DNA of 64,000 nucleotides from Streptomyces paradoxus (GTDB taxonomy: Bacteria; Actinomycetota; Actinomycetes; Streptomycetales; Streptomycetaceae), in the NCBI RefSeq assembly GCF_014202475.1, contig NZ_JACHGV010000002.1, forward strand, positions 767,102 to 831,101, given 5' to 3'. Below are positions 31,860-40,660 of the stretch, piece after piece (the first letter of the stretch is position 1; each line of letters opens with the position of its first letter). The notes under the pieces were generated by a model, which saw only the letters and a list, made by a program, of their open reading frames with translations, had not been told where the DNA came from and made no database searches. The translations under genes and the position numbers were made by a program.

Positions 31860-32236
31860 CCGGTTTCCGCGCACGCGCACGTCACTTTTCAGCCAACTTC
31901 ACGCCCCCGTGCATCCCCCGCTCCCCCTACCCCCCAGACCCCGTTCGACCTGCACGGAAAGGGCCTCAGGGGGTCTGCGCACCCTACGTGGATTGGCCAC
32001 TGCGACAAGGCGCACTTCCCTGCACGCCCCACGAGTGCAACGCTTCGTGATCGAATGCTTCACGCCAAGTTGCCAAGTCGACAATGTGCCGAGTGGTGAA
32101 CCGGCCACTCCGGCACGACGCGACACAGTAGATTCGATCTTGACTGTCTACGGCGGGGGACTCGTGCAGGACCGAGGGGAAACGTGCAGGAGCGACACAA
32201 CCGAGGAGCCGCGACCACCGAGGGGGGCTTAGCAGT
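31860..32236 (+). promoter_or_regulatory. adpA upstream region with AdpA-type binding motifs
   Basis: The 377-base leader has no gene. On the minus strand, TGGCCGGTTC at 32098-32107 is an exact match to the AdpA consensus TGGCSNGWWY, and 32058-32067 matches at 9 of 10 positions. AdpA is known to bind its own promoter region in S. griseus, so these are candidate autoregulatory sites about 130-180 bases before the ATG. Long untranslated leaders are known for adpA genes. Confidence 0.55.
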
Positions 32237-33475
32237 ATGAGCCACGACTCCACTGCCGCGCCGGAAGCCGCGGCCCGGAAACTTTCCGGGCGACGCCGCA
32301 AGGAGATCGTCGCGGTGCTGCTGTTCAGCGGCGGCCCCATCTTCGAGAGTTCCATACCGCTGTCGGTGTTCGGGGTTGACCGCCAGGACGCCGGCGTACC
32401 GCGCTACCGATTGCTGGTGTGCGGGGGCGAGGACGGTCCGCTACGGACCACCGGGGGACTCGAACTCACCGCACCACATGGCCTGGAAGCGATCTCACGC
32501 GCGGGCACGGTCGTCGTACCGGCCTGGCGTTCGATCACTTCTCCGCCACCGGAGGAGGCGCTCGACGCGCTGCGCCGCGCCCACGAGGAGGGCGCCCGCA
32601 TCGTCGGGCTGTGCACCGGCGCCTTCGTCCTCGCGGCGGCGGGCCTGCTGGACGGCCGCCCCGCGACGACACACTGGATGTACGCACCGACGCTGGCCAA
32701 GCGCTATCCGTCGGTGCACGTGGACCCGCGCGAGCTGTTCGTCGACGACGGCGACGTGCTGACGTCGGCGGGCACGGCCGCGGGCATCGACCTGTGCCTG
32801 CACATCGTGCGCACGGACCACGGCAACGAGGCGGCCGGGGCCCTGGCCAGGCGCCTCGTCGTGCCACCGCGCCGCAGCGGCGGGCAGGAGCGCTACCTCG
32901 ACAGGTCTTTACCAGAGGAGATCGGCGCCGACCCGCTCGCCGAGGTCGTCGCCTGGGCGCTGGAGCACCTCCACGAACAGTTCGACGTGGAGACCCTGGC
33001 GGCACGCGCGTACATGAGCCGGCGTACGTTCGACCGCCGCTTCCGCTCGCTGACCGGCAGCGCTCCGCTGCAGTGGCTGATCACCCAGCGGGTGCTCCAG
33101 GCGCAGCGCCTGCTGGAGACGTCGGACTACTCGGTGGACGAGGTGGCCGGGCGCTGCGGCTTCCGGTCGCCGGTGGCCCTGCGCGGGCACTTCCGCCGCC
33201 AGCTGGGCTCGTCCCCGGCCGCCTACCGGGCCGCCTACCGCGCCCGGCGCCCGCAGGGCGAGCGGCCCCAGGAGACCGAGAGCGCTCCGGGCGGCTCCGG
33301 CATGCCGAGCCATCCGGGCCACGCCGGGCACCCGGGGCAGCCCGGCCAGGCACCGACCCCGCTCCACCCGGAGCACCCGGTGCCGCTGCAGTCCCGTCGT
33401 ACGGCGGCGGCGAGCGCGGTCGGCCAGTCCCCCGCCCTGTCGGCGAGCCTGCCCGGGCAGCGCAGCGCACCCTGA
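32237..33475 (+). CDS. adpA: AdpA (BldH), central developmental regulator of the AraC/XylS family
   Basis: A 412-residue transcription factor controlling aerial growth and secondary metabolism. Residues about 22-205 form a DJ-1/ThiJ-like dimerisation domain (EIVAVLLFSGGPIFESSIPLSVFG, GLCTGAFVLAAAGLLDG). Residues about 235-330 are the AraC-type double HTH (LAARAYMSRRTFDRRFRSLTG, VDEVAGRCGFRSPVALRGHFRR). The last 80 residues are a low-complexity Pro/Gly/His tail. Codon 225 is TTA (32909-32911), the conserved bldA control point of this gene, located between the two domains. A GGGGGG about 9 bases upstream supports the ATG. It is followed by orn. Confidence 0.97.
   Translation: MSHDSTAAPEAAARKLSGRRRKEIVAVLLFSGGPIFESSIPLSVFGVDRQDAGVPRYRLLVCGGEDGPLRTTGGLELTAPHGLEAISRAGTVVVPAWRSITSPPPEEALDALRRAHEEGARIVGLCTGAFVLAAAGLLDGRPATTHWMYAPTLAKRYPSVHVDPRELFVDDGDVLTSAGTAAGIDLCLHIVRTDHGNEAAGALARRLVVPPRRSGGQERYLDRSLPEEIGADPLAEVVAWALEHLHEQFDVETLAARAYMSRRTFDRRFRSLTGSAPLQWLITQRVLQAQRLLETSDYSVDEVAGRCGFRSPVALRGHFRRQLGSSPAAYRAAYRARRPQGERPQETESAPGGSGMPSHPGHAGHPGQPGQAPTPLHPEHPVPLQSRRTAAASAVGQSPALSASLPGQRSAP
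32909..32911 (+). other. In-frame TTA leucine codon of adpA (bldA dependence)
   Basis: The only TTA in adpA, in the linker ahead of the AraC domain (DRSLPEEIG). In Streptomyces, TTA is read only by the bldA tRNA, whose mature form accumulates late in growth. This site is the known switch by which bldA controls adpA. Confidence 0.95.
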
Positions 33476-33577
33476 TCCGGTAGCCGGGGCCCGGGAGGAG
33501 CACGTCTCCTCGCGGGCCCTCCGGCTTTCCCGGCACGGGCGGCCCGGCCGGTGGCGGCGGGCCGTAAGGTTAGACAC

Positions 33578-34180
33578 ATGAACGATCGCATGGTGTGGAT
33601 CGACTGCGAGATGACCGGCCTCTCGCTGTCGGACGACGCGCTCATCGAGGTGGCCGCCCTCGTGACCGACTCCGAGCTGAACGTGCTCGGTGAAGGCGTG
33701 GACATCGTCATCCGGCCGCCGGAGCAGGCGCTGGAGACGATGCCGGACGTGGTGCGTCAGATGCACACCGCCTCCGGGCTGCTCGAGGAGCTCGCCGCCG
33801 GGACCACCCTGAAGGACGCCGAGGACCAGGTCCTGACGTACGTGAGGGAGTTCGTCAAGGAGCCCGGCAAGGCCCCGCTGTGCGGCAACTCCGTCGGCAC
33901 GGACCGCGGCTTCCTGCTGCGCGACATGCCGACGCTGGAGAACTACCTCCACTACCGGATCGTCGACGTGTCGTCGGTCAAGGAACTGGCCCGCCGCTGG
34001 TACCCGCGGGCGTACTTCAACAGCCCGCAGAAGAACGGCAACCACCGCGCGCTCGCCGACATCCGCGAGTCGATCGCGGAACTGCGGTACTACCGCGAGG
34101 CCGTGTTCGTCCCCCAGCCCGGGCCCGACTCCGACACCGCGAAGACCATCGCGGCGAAGCACGTTCTGCCTGCTCAGTAG
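33578..34180 (+). CDS. orn: Oligoribonuclease
   Basis: A 200-residue 3'-5' exoribonuclease of the DEDDh family that degrades 2-5 nt RNAs and the c-di-GMP breakdown product pGpG. The catalytic residues are visible: WIDCEMTGL (Asp/Glu), GNSVGTDRGFL (Asp), and NHRALADIRESI (His/Asp). In S. coelicolor, orn (ornA) lies next to adpA and affects development. I chose the ATG at 33578, where the conserved MNDRMVWIDCEMTG begins, over the ATG-less upstream extension. Confidence 0.96.
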   Translation: MNDRMVWIDCEMTGLSLSDDALIEVAALVTDSELNVLGEGVDIVIRPPEQALETMPDVVRQMHTASGLLEELAAGTTLKDAEDQVLTYVREFVKEPGKAPLCGNSVGTDRGFLLRDMPTLENYLHYRIVDVSSVKELARRWYPRAYFNSPQKNGNHRALADIRESIAELRYYREAVFVPQPGPDSDTAKTIAAKHVLPAQ

Positions 34181-34295
34181 GGCCGGCCGGGGGCTCGTCG
34201 AGGGGCGCCGCGAAAGCCGGGCGCGAGCACCCCTTCGGACCCTGTACACTTTTTCTCGGCCGGTCAGGGAAGTCACTGACCTCCAAGCCGGTCAT

Positions 34296-34369
34296 GGTGG
34301 GTGTAGCTCAGCTGGTAGAGCACCTGGTTGTGGTCCAGGATGCCGCGGGTTCAAGTCCCGTCACTCACC
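34296..34369 (+). tRNA. tRNA-His (anticodon GTG)
   Basis: A full cloverleaf: acceptor GTGGGTG pairs with CACTCAC, D arm GCTC/GAGC, anticodon stem CCTGG/CCAGG with loop TTGTGGT and anticodon GTG, T arm GCGGG-TTCAAGT-CCCGT. The base before the acceptor stem is G (34296), the extra G-1 typical of tRNA-His, opposite discriminator C. CCA is not encoded. Confidence 0.97.
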
Positions 34370-34378
34370 CTGAGTAAT

Positions 34379-34419
34379 CAGCCGGTGGCTTCGGAAGAAG
34401 CCACCGGCTGAAGCTTTTT
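34379..34419 (+). terminator. Terminator after tRNA-His
   Basis: CAGCCGGTGGCTT (34379-34391) pairs perfectly with AAGCCACCGGCTG (34398-34410) around a 6-base loop, and is followed by AAGCTTTTTG. The T run makes this a strong intrinsic terminator. Confidence 0.95.
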
Positions 34420-34465
34420 GCGCGCCTCTCCGGGGCGGCGCGGCGCTCTGGCTACCGTCGGCGGC

Positions 34466-35656
34466 ATGGACGGTCGACGCCCGGGATGGCGCGCGTGTGT
34501 GCTCAGCGGGGCGGTGTTCGCCGTCTGCATGGCCGGCACCACACTGCCGACGCCCCTCTACCCCCTCTACCAGGACAAGTTCGGCTTCTCCGAGCTGACG
34601 GTCACCGTGGTGTACGCCCTCTACGCCTTCGCCGTGATCGGTGTGCTGCTGCTGGCCGGCAACGCCTCGGACGCCGTGGGCAGGCGCCCGGTGCTGCTGT
34701 GCGGCCTGGGCTTCGCGGCGCTGAGCGCCGTCTGCTTCCTGTGCGCCACCGGCCTCGGCTGGCTCTACGCGGGGCGGCTGCTGTCGGGGCTGTCCGCCGG
34801 GCTGTTCACCGGCGCCGCCACGGCGTACGTGATGGAGCTGGCCCCCGAGGGCGGCACCTCCCGGGCCACGTTCGTGGCGACGGCCGCCAACATGGGCGGG
34901 CTGGGCTGCGGTCCCCTGCTCTCCGGGCTGCTCGCCCAGTACGCCGCATGGCCGCTGTACCTGCCGTTCGTCACCCACCTCGCCTTGGTGGCCGCCTCGG
35001 CCGCCGTCCTGCTGCGGCTCGCGGAGACGGTCAGGGAGCGGCAGCCGCTGCGCACCGTACGCCCGCAGCGGCCCGCTCTGCCCCCGCAGGTGCGCGCGGT
35101 GTTCGGCCCCGCGGCCACCGCCTCCTTCGTCGGCTTCGCCCTGTTCGGGGTGTTCACCTCGGTCAGCCCGGCCTTCCTCGCCGAGTCCCTGCACGTGGAC
35201 GACCACGCCGTGAGCGGGCTGATCGTCGCGCTGGCCTTCTTCTCCTCGACGGCCGGGCAGCTGGCGGTCGGCCGGGTCGGCGTACGGCACTCCCTCCCGC
35301 TGGGCTGCGCCGGGCTCCTCGCCGGGCTGGCGCTGCTCGCCGGCGCGCTGCGGTGGGACCAGATGTCCCTGCTGATCGCCAGCGCGCTCGTCGGCGGAGT
35401 CGCCCAGGGCCTGGCCTTCCGCGGCGCCCTCACCGACGTGGCCGCGGCCAGCCCCGAGCGCCGGCGCGCGGCGGTGATCTCGACCCTGTTCGTGGTCGCC
35501 TACACGGGCATCTCCGTACCCGTGATCGGCGTCGGCCTCCTGACCGGCCCGATCGGCCTGGAGGGCGCGGGGCTGGTGTTCATCGCCTGCATGGCCGTCC
35601 TGGTCGTGACGGCGGCGGCATACCTACTGCGACGGCCGGAACCGGCGCGGGTCTGA
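34466..35656 (+). CDS. MFS transporter
   Basis: A 396-residue integral membrane protein with 12 predicted helices of the major facilitator superfamily. The loop after helix 2 has NASDAVGRRPVLL, the MFS signature type GX3DRXGRR in a degenerate form. The helix-4/5 segment is AGRLLSGLSAGLFTGAATAYVMEL. No substrate can be read; drug efflux is the commonest role for this size. The ATG at 34466 gives a short basic N-terminus. It follows the tRNA-His terminator and does not belong to the ceb cluster downstream. Confidence 0.88.
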   Translation: MDGRRPGWRACVLSGAVFAVCMAGTTLPTPLYPLYQDKFGFSELTVTVVYALYAFAVIGVLLLAGNASDAVGRRPVLLCGLGFAALSAVCFLCATGLGWLYAGRLLSGLSAGLFTGAATAYVMELAPEGGTSRATFVATAANMGGLGCGPLLSGLLAQYAAWPLYLPFVTHLALVAASAAVLLRLAETVRERQPLRTVRPQRPALPPQVRAVFGPAATASFVGFALFGVFTSVSPAFLAESLHVDDHAVSGLIVALAFFSSTAGQLAVGRVGVRHSLPLGCAGLLAGLALLAGALRWDQMSLLIASALVGGVAQGLAFRGALTDVAAASPERRRAAVISTLFVVAYTGISVPVIGVGLLTGPIGLEGAGLVFIACMAVLVVTAAAYLLRRPEPARV

Positions 35657-35837
35657 GGGGCTGCGGTTCGAACTCCGCGAGGCGCTCCGGGCGCGGCTGT
35701 TCGTGCACGACGGCGTGGAGGCCCTGCGGCGCCACCGCGCCAACCTTCCCACCCCGGGGAACCGTTCCGCCGGGTCGGACCGAACGGCCCGGTCCACCCC
35801 GGCCAGTTGCTCCACCGGTCCAGCAGCGGGTGTCACG

Positions 35838-36893
35838 TCACGACGACGACCGGGACACCAGCTCCGTGGCCAGGACCATCTGCCGGCGCTCCAGGCCGCG
35901 GGACGCGAGCGGGCGGCGGTCGGCGACCTCGGTGAGGAGGAGGTCTATCATCCGGCGGCCCATCTCCTCGATCGGCTGGCGGACGCTGGTCAGCGGCGGT
36001 TCCATGTGGCGGGCGATGGCGGAGTCGTCGTAGCCGACGAGCGCCACGTCCTCCGGGATGCGGCGGCCCGCGTCGCGCAGCGCCCGGCGGGCGCCGGATG
36101 CGGTGACGTCGGAGGCGGCGAAGACCGCGTCGATGTCGGGGTGGCGCTCCAGCAGGGCCACCATGGCCCGGTGCCCGCCCTCCTCGGTGAAGTCCCCCGC
36201 CTCGATCATCCCCTCGTCCACCCGGTGGCCGGCGTCGCTCATGGCCTCGCGGTAGCCGTCGACACGGCGCTGGGCGCCGTAGACGTCGAGGCGGCCGGTG
36301 ATGTGGGCGACCCGGGTCCGGCCCCGGGACAGCAGGTGCTCGACGGCCTGGCGGGCGCCGCCGTAGTTGTCCGAGTCGACCGACGGCAGGGTCTCCGCCG
36401 ACGAGCGCGGGCCGCTGATCACCGCCGGGATCTCCAGCTGGGCCAGCAGGTCGGGCAGCGGGTCGTCCGCGTGCACCGACACCAGCAGGACACCGTCGAC
36501 CCGGTGCGCCGCCAGGTACTGCGCGAGGCGGCGGCGTTCGCGGTCGCTGCCCGCGAAGATCAGCAGCAGCTGCATCTCCGTGTCGGACAGCGCCGCCCCG
36601 ACGCCCTTCAGCATGTCCGAGAAGTACGGCTCCGCGAAGAACCGGGTCTCCGGCTCGGGCACGACCAGCGCGATCGCGTCCGTACGGTTGGCGGCCAGCG
36701 CGCGGGCCGCGGTGTTGGGGACGTAGCCGAGCTCCGCGACCGCCGCCTCGACGGCCGCGCGGGTCGCGTCGCTGACCCGGGGCGAGCCGTTGATCACCCG
36801 CGAGACGGTGCCGCGGCCGACACCGGCGCGCGCCGCCACCTCTTCGAGGGTGGGCCGGCCACCACTTCGGCCCCGCGCTCCGTGGGTTGCCAT
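35838..36893 (-). CDS. cebR: LacI-family repressor CebR of cellobiose/cellotriose uptake
   Basis: A 351-residue LacI-type repressor. The N-terminal HTH is residues about 14-60 (RPTLEEVAARAGVGRGTVSRVINGSPRVS), followed by the periplasmic-binding-like effector domain (DAIALVVPEPETRFF, DGVLLVSVHADDPL, GYDDSAIARHMEPPLTSV). It is divergent from cebEFG-bglC, and the 16-bp CebR-type palindrome sits in the gap. In Streptomyces CebR is released by cellobiose or cellotriose (literature). The ATG at 36893 has AAGGCGGAG upstream; a GTG at 36914 is an alternative. Confidence 0.93.
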   Translation of the reverse strand: MATHGARGRSGGRPTLEEVAARAGVGRGTVSRVINGSPRVSDATRAAVEAAVAELGYVPNTAARALAANRTDAIALVVPEPETRFFAEPYFSDMLKGVGAALSDTEMQLLLIFAGSDRERRRLAQYLAAHRVDGVLLVSVHADDPLPDLLAQLEIPAVISGPRSSAETLPSVDSDNYGGARQAVEHLLSRGRTRVAHITGRLDVYGAQRRVDGYREAMSDAGHRVDEGMIEAGDFTEEGGHRAMVALLERHPDIDAVFAASDVTASGARRALRDAGRRIPEDVALVGYDDSAIARHMEPPLTSVRQPIEEMGRRMIDLLLTEVADRRPLASRGLERRQMVLATELVSRSSS

Positions 36894-37303
36894 GGGCTCC
36901 GCCTTCCCGTCCACGCCCGCACTCTGCGACTGGCCTGGAATTTAACAGGCTCGTCAGCCCTGTGATTGCCGCCGAGGGCTTACTGCCCCCGGTCTTCCGC
37001 TTCGGCCGGGAAAGCCGGTACGACCGGCGCCCGGATCGGCTTGATATCACTTGCCCGGGCCTCAACCGAGCCCGTTCCGGGTCCAGTTAACAGCCCGATA
37101 ACTGAACGCATCTCTCCCTGTCCGGTCCCTTGACACCCCCGCCGCGACCGGGGACTCTTCAACACATCACTGGTGGGAGCGCTCCCACACTACCTGACAC
37201 ATACACAACCCGCACGTTCCCCGCCCGAGCCTTAAGCGCGTGAAAACGGTCCGACGATGCAGTTGGCCGGGGGGTCGGCACGTCAGGGCAACAGGAGGAC
37301 GAC
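36894..37303. promoter_or_regulatory. cebR-cebE divergent control region with promoter and CebR operator
   Basis: This 410-base gap contains no gene. A TTGACA at 37130-37135 is a good -35 for cebE, with a weak -10 about 17-18 bases downstream (near ACTCTT). The CebR palindrome at 37173-37188 would then lie about at or just past the transcription start, an arrangement suited to repression. The upstream 200 bases show several AACAG/TTAAC segments but no further site I recognise. Confidence 0.7.
37173..37188. promoter_or_regulatory. CebR operator upstream of cebE
   Basis: GTGGGAGCGCTCCCAC is a perfect 16-bp palindrome containing TGGGAGCGCTCCCA, the published CebR-binding motif of Streptomyces. 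It is 116 bases before the cebE start. Confidence 0.93.
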
Positions 37304-38629
37304 ATGCGAGCACGCATCCGAACCGCCCGCAAGGCGATGGTCGTCGCGGCCGTCGCGTCGCTGGGCGCCGGGCTGCTGGCCGGCTGTGCCGACGACGGCG
37401 GAAACGGCGGCTCCGACTCGTCGGACGGCGACAGCGGCGGCAAGACCACGATCTCGGTGGGCCTCTTCGGCACCATGGGCTTCAAGGAAGCCGGTCTCTA
37501 CGCCGAGTACGAGAAGCTCAACCCGAAGATCAAGATCGAGCAGAACGTCGTCGAGCGCAACGAGAACTACTACCCGGCGCTGCTGAACCACCTGACCACC
37601 AACAGCGGTCTGCTGGACGTCCAGGCCGTCGAAGTCGCCAACATCGCCGAGGTGACGGCCACCCAGGCCGACAAGCTCGAGGACATGTCGAAGGCTCCGG
37701 GCGTGGACAAGAGCAAGTGGCTGCCCTGGAAGTGGCAGCAGGCCACCACCAAGGACGGCAAGACGATCGGCCTCGGCACCGACGTCGGCCCGATGGCGAT
37801 CTGCTACCGCACGGACCTCTTCAAGCAGGCCGGTCTGCCCACCGATCCGGCCGAGGTCGGCCAGCTGTGGGCCGGTGACTGGGCCAAGCTCGTCGACGTC
37901 GGCGAGCGGTACAAGGAGAAGGCTCCCAAGGGCACCTTCTTCATGGACTCCCCCGGCGGTCTGATCAACGCGATCCTCGGCAGCGAGAAGGAGAAGTTCT
38001 ACGACTCCTCCGGCGAGGTCATCTACAAGACGAACCCGGCCGTCAAGGCCGCCTTCGACCTAACCGCGGAGGCCGCCGAGAAGGGCCTCGTCCAGTCGCA
38101 GACCCAGTTCCAGCCGTCCTGGAACTCCACGATCGCCAACAACAAGTTCGCCGCGATCGCCTGCCCGCCGTGGATGCTGGGCACGATCAAGGGCAACGCG
38201 AAGCCCGACGCCGCCGGCAAGTGGGCCGTGGCCGTCGCGCCCAAGGGCGGCAACTGGGGCGGCACCTTCCTCACCGTGCCGAAGAGCGGCAAGAACGTGA
38301 AGGAAGCCCAGAAGTTCGTGACCTGGCTGACCGCGCCGGAGCAGCAGGCGAAGCTGTTCAAGGTGCAGGCCAGCTTCCCGAGCGCCCCGTCCGCCTACAC
38401 CATGCCCGAAGTGACGGGCGCGACGAACGAGATGACCGGTGACCAGAAGATCGGTCCGATCTTCGCCGAGGCCGCCAAGGCCGCCCCGGTCCAGGTGATC
38501 GGCCCGAAGGACCAGATCATCATGCAGGGCCTGTCGGACAACGGCGTGATCCTGGTGACGAAGGGCAAGTCGGCCAAGGACGCCTGGGAGTCCGCGATCA
38601 AGACCATCGACAACAAGCTGGACCAGTGA
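37304..38629 (+). CDS. cebE: Cellobiose/cellotriose-binding lipoprotein
   Basis: A 441-residue family-1 extracellular solute-binding protein. The signal peptide ends in the lipobox LLAGC (Cys about 27), followed by a low-complexity GGNGGSDSSDGDSGG linker. The mature body begins KTTISVGLFGTMGFKEAGLY and has the typical sugar-binding protein ends (SAKDAWESAIKTIDNKL). In Streptomyces CebE binds cellobiose and cellotriose. It is the first gene of the operon controlled by the CebR palindrome; an AGGAGGA precedes its ATG. Confidence 0.94.
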   Translation: MRARIRTARKAMVVAAVASLGAGLLAGCADDGGNGGSDSSDGDSGGKTTISVGLFGTMGFKEAGLYAEYEKLNPKIKIEQNVVERNENYYPALLNHLTTNSGLLDVQAVEVANIAEVTATQADKLEDMSKAPGVDKSKWLPWKWQQATTKDGKTIGLGTDVGPMAICYRTDLFKQAGLPTDPAEVGQLWAGDWAKLVDVGERYKEKAPKGTFFMDSPGGLINAILGSEKEKFYDSSGEVIYKTNPAVKAAFDLTAEAAEKGLVQSQTQFQPSWNSTIANNKFAAIACPPWMLGTIKGNAKPDAAGKWAVAVAPKGGNWGGTFLTVPKSGKNVKEAQKFVTWLTAPEQQAKLFKVQASFPSAPSAYTMPEVTGATNEMTGDQKIGPIFAEAAKAAPVQVIGPKDQIIMQGLSDNGVILVTKGKSAKDAWESAIKTIDNKLDQ

Positions 38630-39645
38630 CCCGTATGGCCACCCGCAACGACACCGCCGCGCCCCCCGTGAAGGGGGGCGCGGCCCCGGGCCGCCCGCCC
38701 GAGGACGCCGCCGCGGAGAAGGAGCGGCGCCGCCGGGACCGGCTGTCCCGGCGCTGGCAGCGGGACATCCGCTGGAGCCCGTACGCGTTCGTGTCCCCGT
38801 TCTTCCTGCTGTTCATCGCGTTCGGCCTGTTCCCGCTGATCTACACGGGCTGGGCCTCGCTGCACCAGGTGGAGCTGACCGCGCCGACCGACATGAACTG
38901 GGTCGGGCTGCGCAACTACACCCGGATCTTCGACGACGACTTCTTCTGGAACGCGGCGAAGAACACCCTGACCATCGGCATCATCTCCACCGTTCCGCAG
39001 CTGCTGATGGCGATGGGCATCGCCCACATCCTCAACTACAAGCTGCGGGCCTCGACGTTCTTCCGGGTCGCGATGCTCGCGCCGTACGCGACCTCGATCG
39101 CCGCCGCCTCGCTGGTGTTCGTGCTGCTCTTCGGCCGTGACTACGGCATGATCAACTGGGCGCTGGACACGGTCGGCATCAACCCGGTCGACTGGCAGAA
39201 CGACAAGTGGCCCTCGCAGATCGCCGTCTCGTCGATCATCATCTGGCGCTGGACCGGCTACAACGCGCTGATCTACCTCGCCGCGATGCAGGCGATCCCG
39301 CACGACCTCTACGAGTCGGCCGCCCTGGACGGGGCCAACCGCTGGCAGCAGTTCATCCATGTGACGCTGCCGGCGCTGCGTCCGACGATCCTGTTCACCT
39401 GTGTCGTCTCGACGATCGGGGCGAGCCAGGTGTTCGGCGAGCCGCTGCTGTTCGACGCCAACAAGGGCACCTCCGGCGGCGCGGAGCACCAGTTCCAGAC
39501 GCTGGGCCTGTATCTGTACGAGCAGGGCTGGGTCGCCCAGCACCTGGGCCGTGCCTCGGCGATCGCCTGGACGATGTTCCTGATCCTGATCGTCATCGGC
39601 ATCGTCAACTACGTCATCTCGCGCCGGCTGCGCGCCAGTAGCTAA
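38626..39645 (+). CDS. cebF: Cellobiose ABC transporter permease 1
   Basis: A 339-residue six-helix permease of the MalF type. After a basic cytoplasmic N-terminus (KERRRRDRLSRRWQRDIRW) come the transmembrane segments and the EAA loop YESAALDGANRWQQFIHVTLPAL that contacts the ATPase. It forms a pair with CebG. The GTG at 38626 overlaps the cebE stop (GTGA); an ATG at 38635 would be three codons shorter. The operon has no ATPase gene; MsiK, encoded elsewhere, is known to energise Streptomyces CebEFG. Confidence 0.92.
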   Translation: MTRMATRNDTAAPPVKGGAAPGRPPEDAAAEKERRRRDRLSRRWQRDIRWSPYAFVSPFFLLFIAFGLFPLIYTGWASLHQVELTAPTDMNWVGLRNYTRIFDDDFFWNAAKNTLTIGIISTVPQLLMAMGIAHILNYKLRASTFFRVAMLAPYATSIAAASLVFVLLFGRDYGMINWALDTVGINPVDWQNDKWPSQIAVSSIIIWRWTGYNALIYLAAMQAIPHDLYESAALDGANRWQQFIHVTLPALRPTILFTCVVSTIGASQVFGEPLLFDANKGTSGGAEHQFQTLGLYLYEQGWVAQHLGRASAIAWTMFLILIVIGIVNYVISRRLRASS

Positions 39646-39657
39646 GGAGTTGTGGCC

Positions 39658-40563
39658 GTGACGACGACTGTGACGCCCCCGGAGACCAAGCCCGTCGAGA
39701 AGACCAAACGCCCCCGGCTGCCGAAGTCCGCGCGGGCCGGCGGGCAGCTGCACGGTGGCCCGATCGCGTACGCGATCCTCATCGTGTTCACGCTCGTGTC
39801 GCTGTTCCCGCTGGTGTGGACGGCGATCGCCGCCTCGCGTGACAACCAGCGGCTCGCGCAGACGCCGCCGCCGTTCTGGTTCGGTTCGGGTCTGTTCGAC
39901 AAGCTGGAGATCGCCTGGAAGGACGCCAACCTGGGTGAGGCGTTCCTCAACACCACGATCGTGGCGGGCACTTCGGCACTGACCATCGTCTTCATGTCGA
40001 CGATCGCCGGTTTCGCCTTCGCCAAGCTGCGGTTCAGGGGCCGCGGCGCGCTGATGCTGATCGTGATCGGCACCATGATGGTGCCGCCGCAGCTGAGTGT
40101 GATCCCGCTGTACATGATGGTCGCCAAGCTCGACTGGACCGACCAGTTGCAGGCGGTGATCCTTCCGTCGCTGGTGAGCGCGTTCGGCGTGTTCTTCATG
40201 CGGCAGTACCTGATCCAGGCGCTGCCGGACGAGATCATCGAGGCGGCTCGTGTGGACGGCGCGAGCAGCTGGCGCGTGGTGTGGCACGTGGTGTTCCCGG
40301 CGGCCCGGCCCGCGATGGCCGTGCTCGGGATGCTGACGTTCGTGCAGACCTGGAACGACTTCATGTGGCCGTTCCTCGTGCTGACCCAGATGGGCAACCC
40401 GACCGTGCAGGTGGCGGTCGCGGGCCTGGGTCGCGGTTACACCCCCGACCAGTCCCTGATCATGGCCGGCGCGCTGCTGGGCACGCTGCCGCTGCTGCTG
40501 GTCTTCGCGATCTTCGGCAAGCAGATCGTGGGCGGCATCATGCAGGGCGCCGTCAAGGGCTGA
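39658..40563 (+). CDS. cebG: Cellobiose ABC transporter permease 2
   Basis: A 301-residue six-helix permease of the MalG type. It has the EAA loop IEAARVDGASSWRVVWHVVFPAARP and a typical N-terminal cytoplasmic tail (TKRPRLPKSARAGG). The start is a GTG at 39658 with AAGGAG 8 bases upstream; the GTG at 39652 is too close to that site. The AAGGAG overlaps the cebF stop codon, so the two genes are tightly coupled. Confidence 0.93.
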   Translation: MTTTVTPPETKPVEKTKRPRLPKSARAGGQLHGGPIAYAILIVFTLVSLFPLVWTAIAASRDNQRLAQTPPPFWFGSGLFDKLEIAWKDANLGEAFLNTTIVAGTSALTIVFMSTIAGFAFAKLRFRGRGALMLIVIGTMMVPPQLSVIPLYMMVAKLDWTDQLQAVILPSLVSAFGVFFMRQYLIQALPDEIIEAARVDGASSWRVVWHVVFPAARPAMAVLGMLTFVQTWNDFMWPFLVLTQMGNPTVQVAVAGLGRGYTPDQSLIMAGALLGTLPLLLVFAIFGKQIVGGIMQGAVKG

Positions 40564-40646
40564 TCTTTCCCGGGGGCCGGGTCAGCGCCGCTCCGGCCCC
40601 TTCTCTCCTCCCCTCCCCCTCCGACATCGGTCTCCTCGACCCCCTT

Positions 40647-40660
40647 TGGGAGCGCTTCCA
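40647..40660. promoter_or_regulatory. Second CebR-type site overlapping the bglC start codon
   Basis: TGGGAGCGCTTCCA differs from the CebR motif TGGGAGCGCTCCCA at one base. Its last A is the first base of the bglC ATG. Binding here could block transcription from cebG or a local promoter into bglC, and may also compete with ribosome loading on the DNA-derived leader (inference). Confidence 0.85.

Noticed and set aside
35703..36965. 420-codon plus-strand frame over cebR
   Set aside because: Antisense of the LacI-family gene, whose HTH and effector domain are clear.
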